This document shows, piece after piece, positions 62,915-64,000 of a DNA stretch of 64,000 nucleotides. The notes under the pieces were generated by a model that saw nothing but the letters and a program-made list of their open reading frames with translations, ran no database searches and was not told where the DNA came from. Made by a program: the position numbers and the translations under genes. The DNA is from Cheilinus undulatus (lineage: Eukaryota; Chordata; Actinopteri; Labriformes; Labridae). Numbering within the stretch: the first letter of the stretch is position 1; each line of letters opens with the position of its first letter. Where the stretch lies: positions 15,051,885-15,115,884 of the forward strand of contig NC_054866.1 of the NCBI RefSeq assembly GCF_018320785.1, given 5' to 3'.

Positions 62915-63868
62915 CAGGCTGACTGAATTAGAACAGCAATTCTAACTGAGGAAACAGTCTATTTTTACTTATTGTTCTTAACAAACAACAGCATACGTAC
63001 TCATACTTACAGACAGATGTTTCTTACACTCGGTGGAAATGAACTTTGTAAACTGCTGACTCCTGCTTTTCGGGTCTACTGCTGGTTCATCTTTAAATGA
63101 AGTCACTGCTCTGATCCTGTGATGCTGCATGACCTGCTCTTTATGTCTCAACTTATGAGACGTACATTTTCTCTTTTGTTAGACCCACTTTTTACAGCAT
63201 TCTGCAGTTTTTAAGCAACTTGAGCAAATGTTTTCAAAATCTGTGATACTTTGATACTTTTTTGATGCCATGTGCTTAAGATGATGCTATCTGTTATTTT
63301 TGAGTTTGATAGTACTATTGGATAGCGCAGCAAAGTATAAAAGTCATGAAAAACTAACAGAAGCTAATTTTTAACCCAAAGCTGTCACAAGCAGAGAGAG
63401 AAAAACTAGAAACAATTCAACACCTACACACAGATGAGCAGAAAGGCGCAGTGTTTTGTTTAATAGCTGCTGGTGACTATGCTTTCTGCCCTCTGCATGT
63501 CGCTGCTTTGCACTTCATCACAGAATCAACAAAACTACCTCTTACATTGTCTGGTCAGCAAATAAGTTTTATTGAATCTCTTTGTACGCATTAACATTAG
63601 AGTCTGCTGCAGACAGATAGAGGGCATCATCACAAAAAAAGGATTCATAATGGATTCATACAGATGCTGCAGTTGGACCAACAGTAACTACTAAAATAAT
63701 AACCGTTTTCCCTTCCAAACCTGGCTGCTTTGAAAGCAGTTCAACAGTAATCTGTTTTCAGCGGCACAGCTGTTCTTGTCTTTGCGGTAGCACTAGTAAC
63801 ATATGATGCTAGTCAACCAATCAACTCCTGTCCAGTCTACGCTGGCGCATCAACCTGGAAATACTCAC

Positions 63869-64000
63869 AAGTCTGCAGAGTGCAGTCTGTCGGCAGAAAC
63901 ACAGAGATGTAGAGCAAGGCAGGGAGAATAAAAAAGACAGGGAAGATTAACGTTTTTATCAAGGAAAGACAGACACTTTCATGTTTGTTACGTTCAGTTT
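63869..64000 (-). other. igsf11: Candidate upstream exon of igsf11, running off the right edge
   Basis: On the minus strand a consensus donor GTGAGT (63,868-63,863) follows an open frame of at least 40 codons. The frame has a hydrophobic core (LIFPVFFILPALLYISVFL) and its phase (one base over) fits the first placed exon. No in-frame ATG occurs before the window ends, which would make an unusually long signal peptide, so it may be an untranslated exon or chance. The intron would be 12.8 kb. Confidence 0.25.

Larger units (their letters stand above)
51114..63868 (-). other. igsf11: Probable igsf11 intron 1 and upstream sequence
   Basis: A long AT-rich stretch. It has a LINE fragment (53,464-53,950), a tRNA-like B box (55,772-55,782), a short (TA)n tract (57,271-57,286), an internal similarity at 59,810-60,110, and a lone Tc1 end (61,299-61,520). 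There are no other exons I can support. Confidence 0.6.

Noticed and set aside
1..64000. CRISPR array, operon, phage or other prokaryotic system
   Set aside because: The sequence is an animal nuclear genome with spliced genes; no regularly spaced identical repeats or clustered bacterial genes occur.

Overview
This window is vertebrate nuclear DNA, almost certainly from a teleost fish. It has spliced genes with GT-AG introns, AT-rich non-coding sequence, a fish-type set of decayed transposons (Tc1-like, hAT-like and PIF/Harbinger-like elements, LINE tails), and three genes whose proteins match well-known vertebrate families. I see no operons, CRISPR arrays or prokaryotic signals.

Layout. (1) About 2.5-8.2 kb, minus strand: snrpd2, the spliceosomal core protein Sm D2. 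It is complete in three coding exons and 118 codons, and the start codon is split by intron 1 (AT|G). A fragment of an L1-like LINE lies in intron 1. (2) 12,053-13,186, plus strand: an intronless forkhead gene of the FOXG1 type, 377 codons. It has a FOXG1-like fork-head domain but diverged flanks, so it is probably one of the extra fish FoxG paralogues. (3) About 13.3-28 kb: an intergenic stretch filled with repeats. It holds an AT-rich degenerate tandem region, a LINE tail, a PIF/Harbinger-type MITE with TAA duplications, a full-length but dead Tc1 element with TA duplications, a nested insertion in a dispersed repeat, and a pair of inverted ends 2.8 kb apart. (4) 28,653 to at least 51,113, and probably past the right edge, minus strand: igsf11 (BT-IgSF/VSIG3), a CAR-family homophilic adhesion protein. 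Six coding exons can be placed to the base with matching phases. The exon for the signal peptide is not securely found; a possible upstream exon with a good donor lies at the right border. The large introns carry a second Tc1 element, two hAT-type MITEs with 7-8 bp duplications, and LINE debris.

The three genes are functionally unrelated: general splicing, forebrain-type transcriptional control, and cell adhesion. Nothing suggests they form a joint system. I did not find a convincing undescribed system. The most useful leads are the diverged FoxG paralogue, the split start codon and stop/poly(A) overlap of snrpd2, an unexplained plus-strand start-plus-donor sequence inside snrpd2 intron 1, and several precisely bounded transposon insertions.
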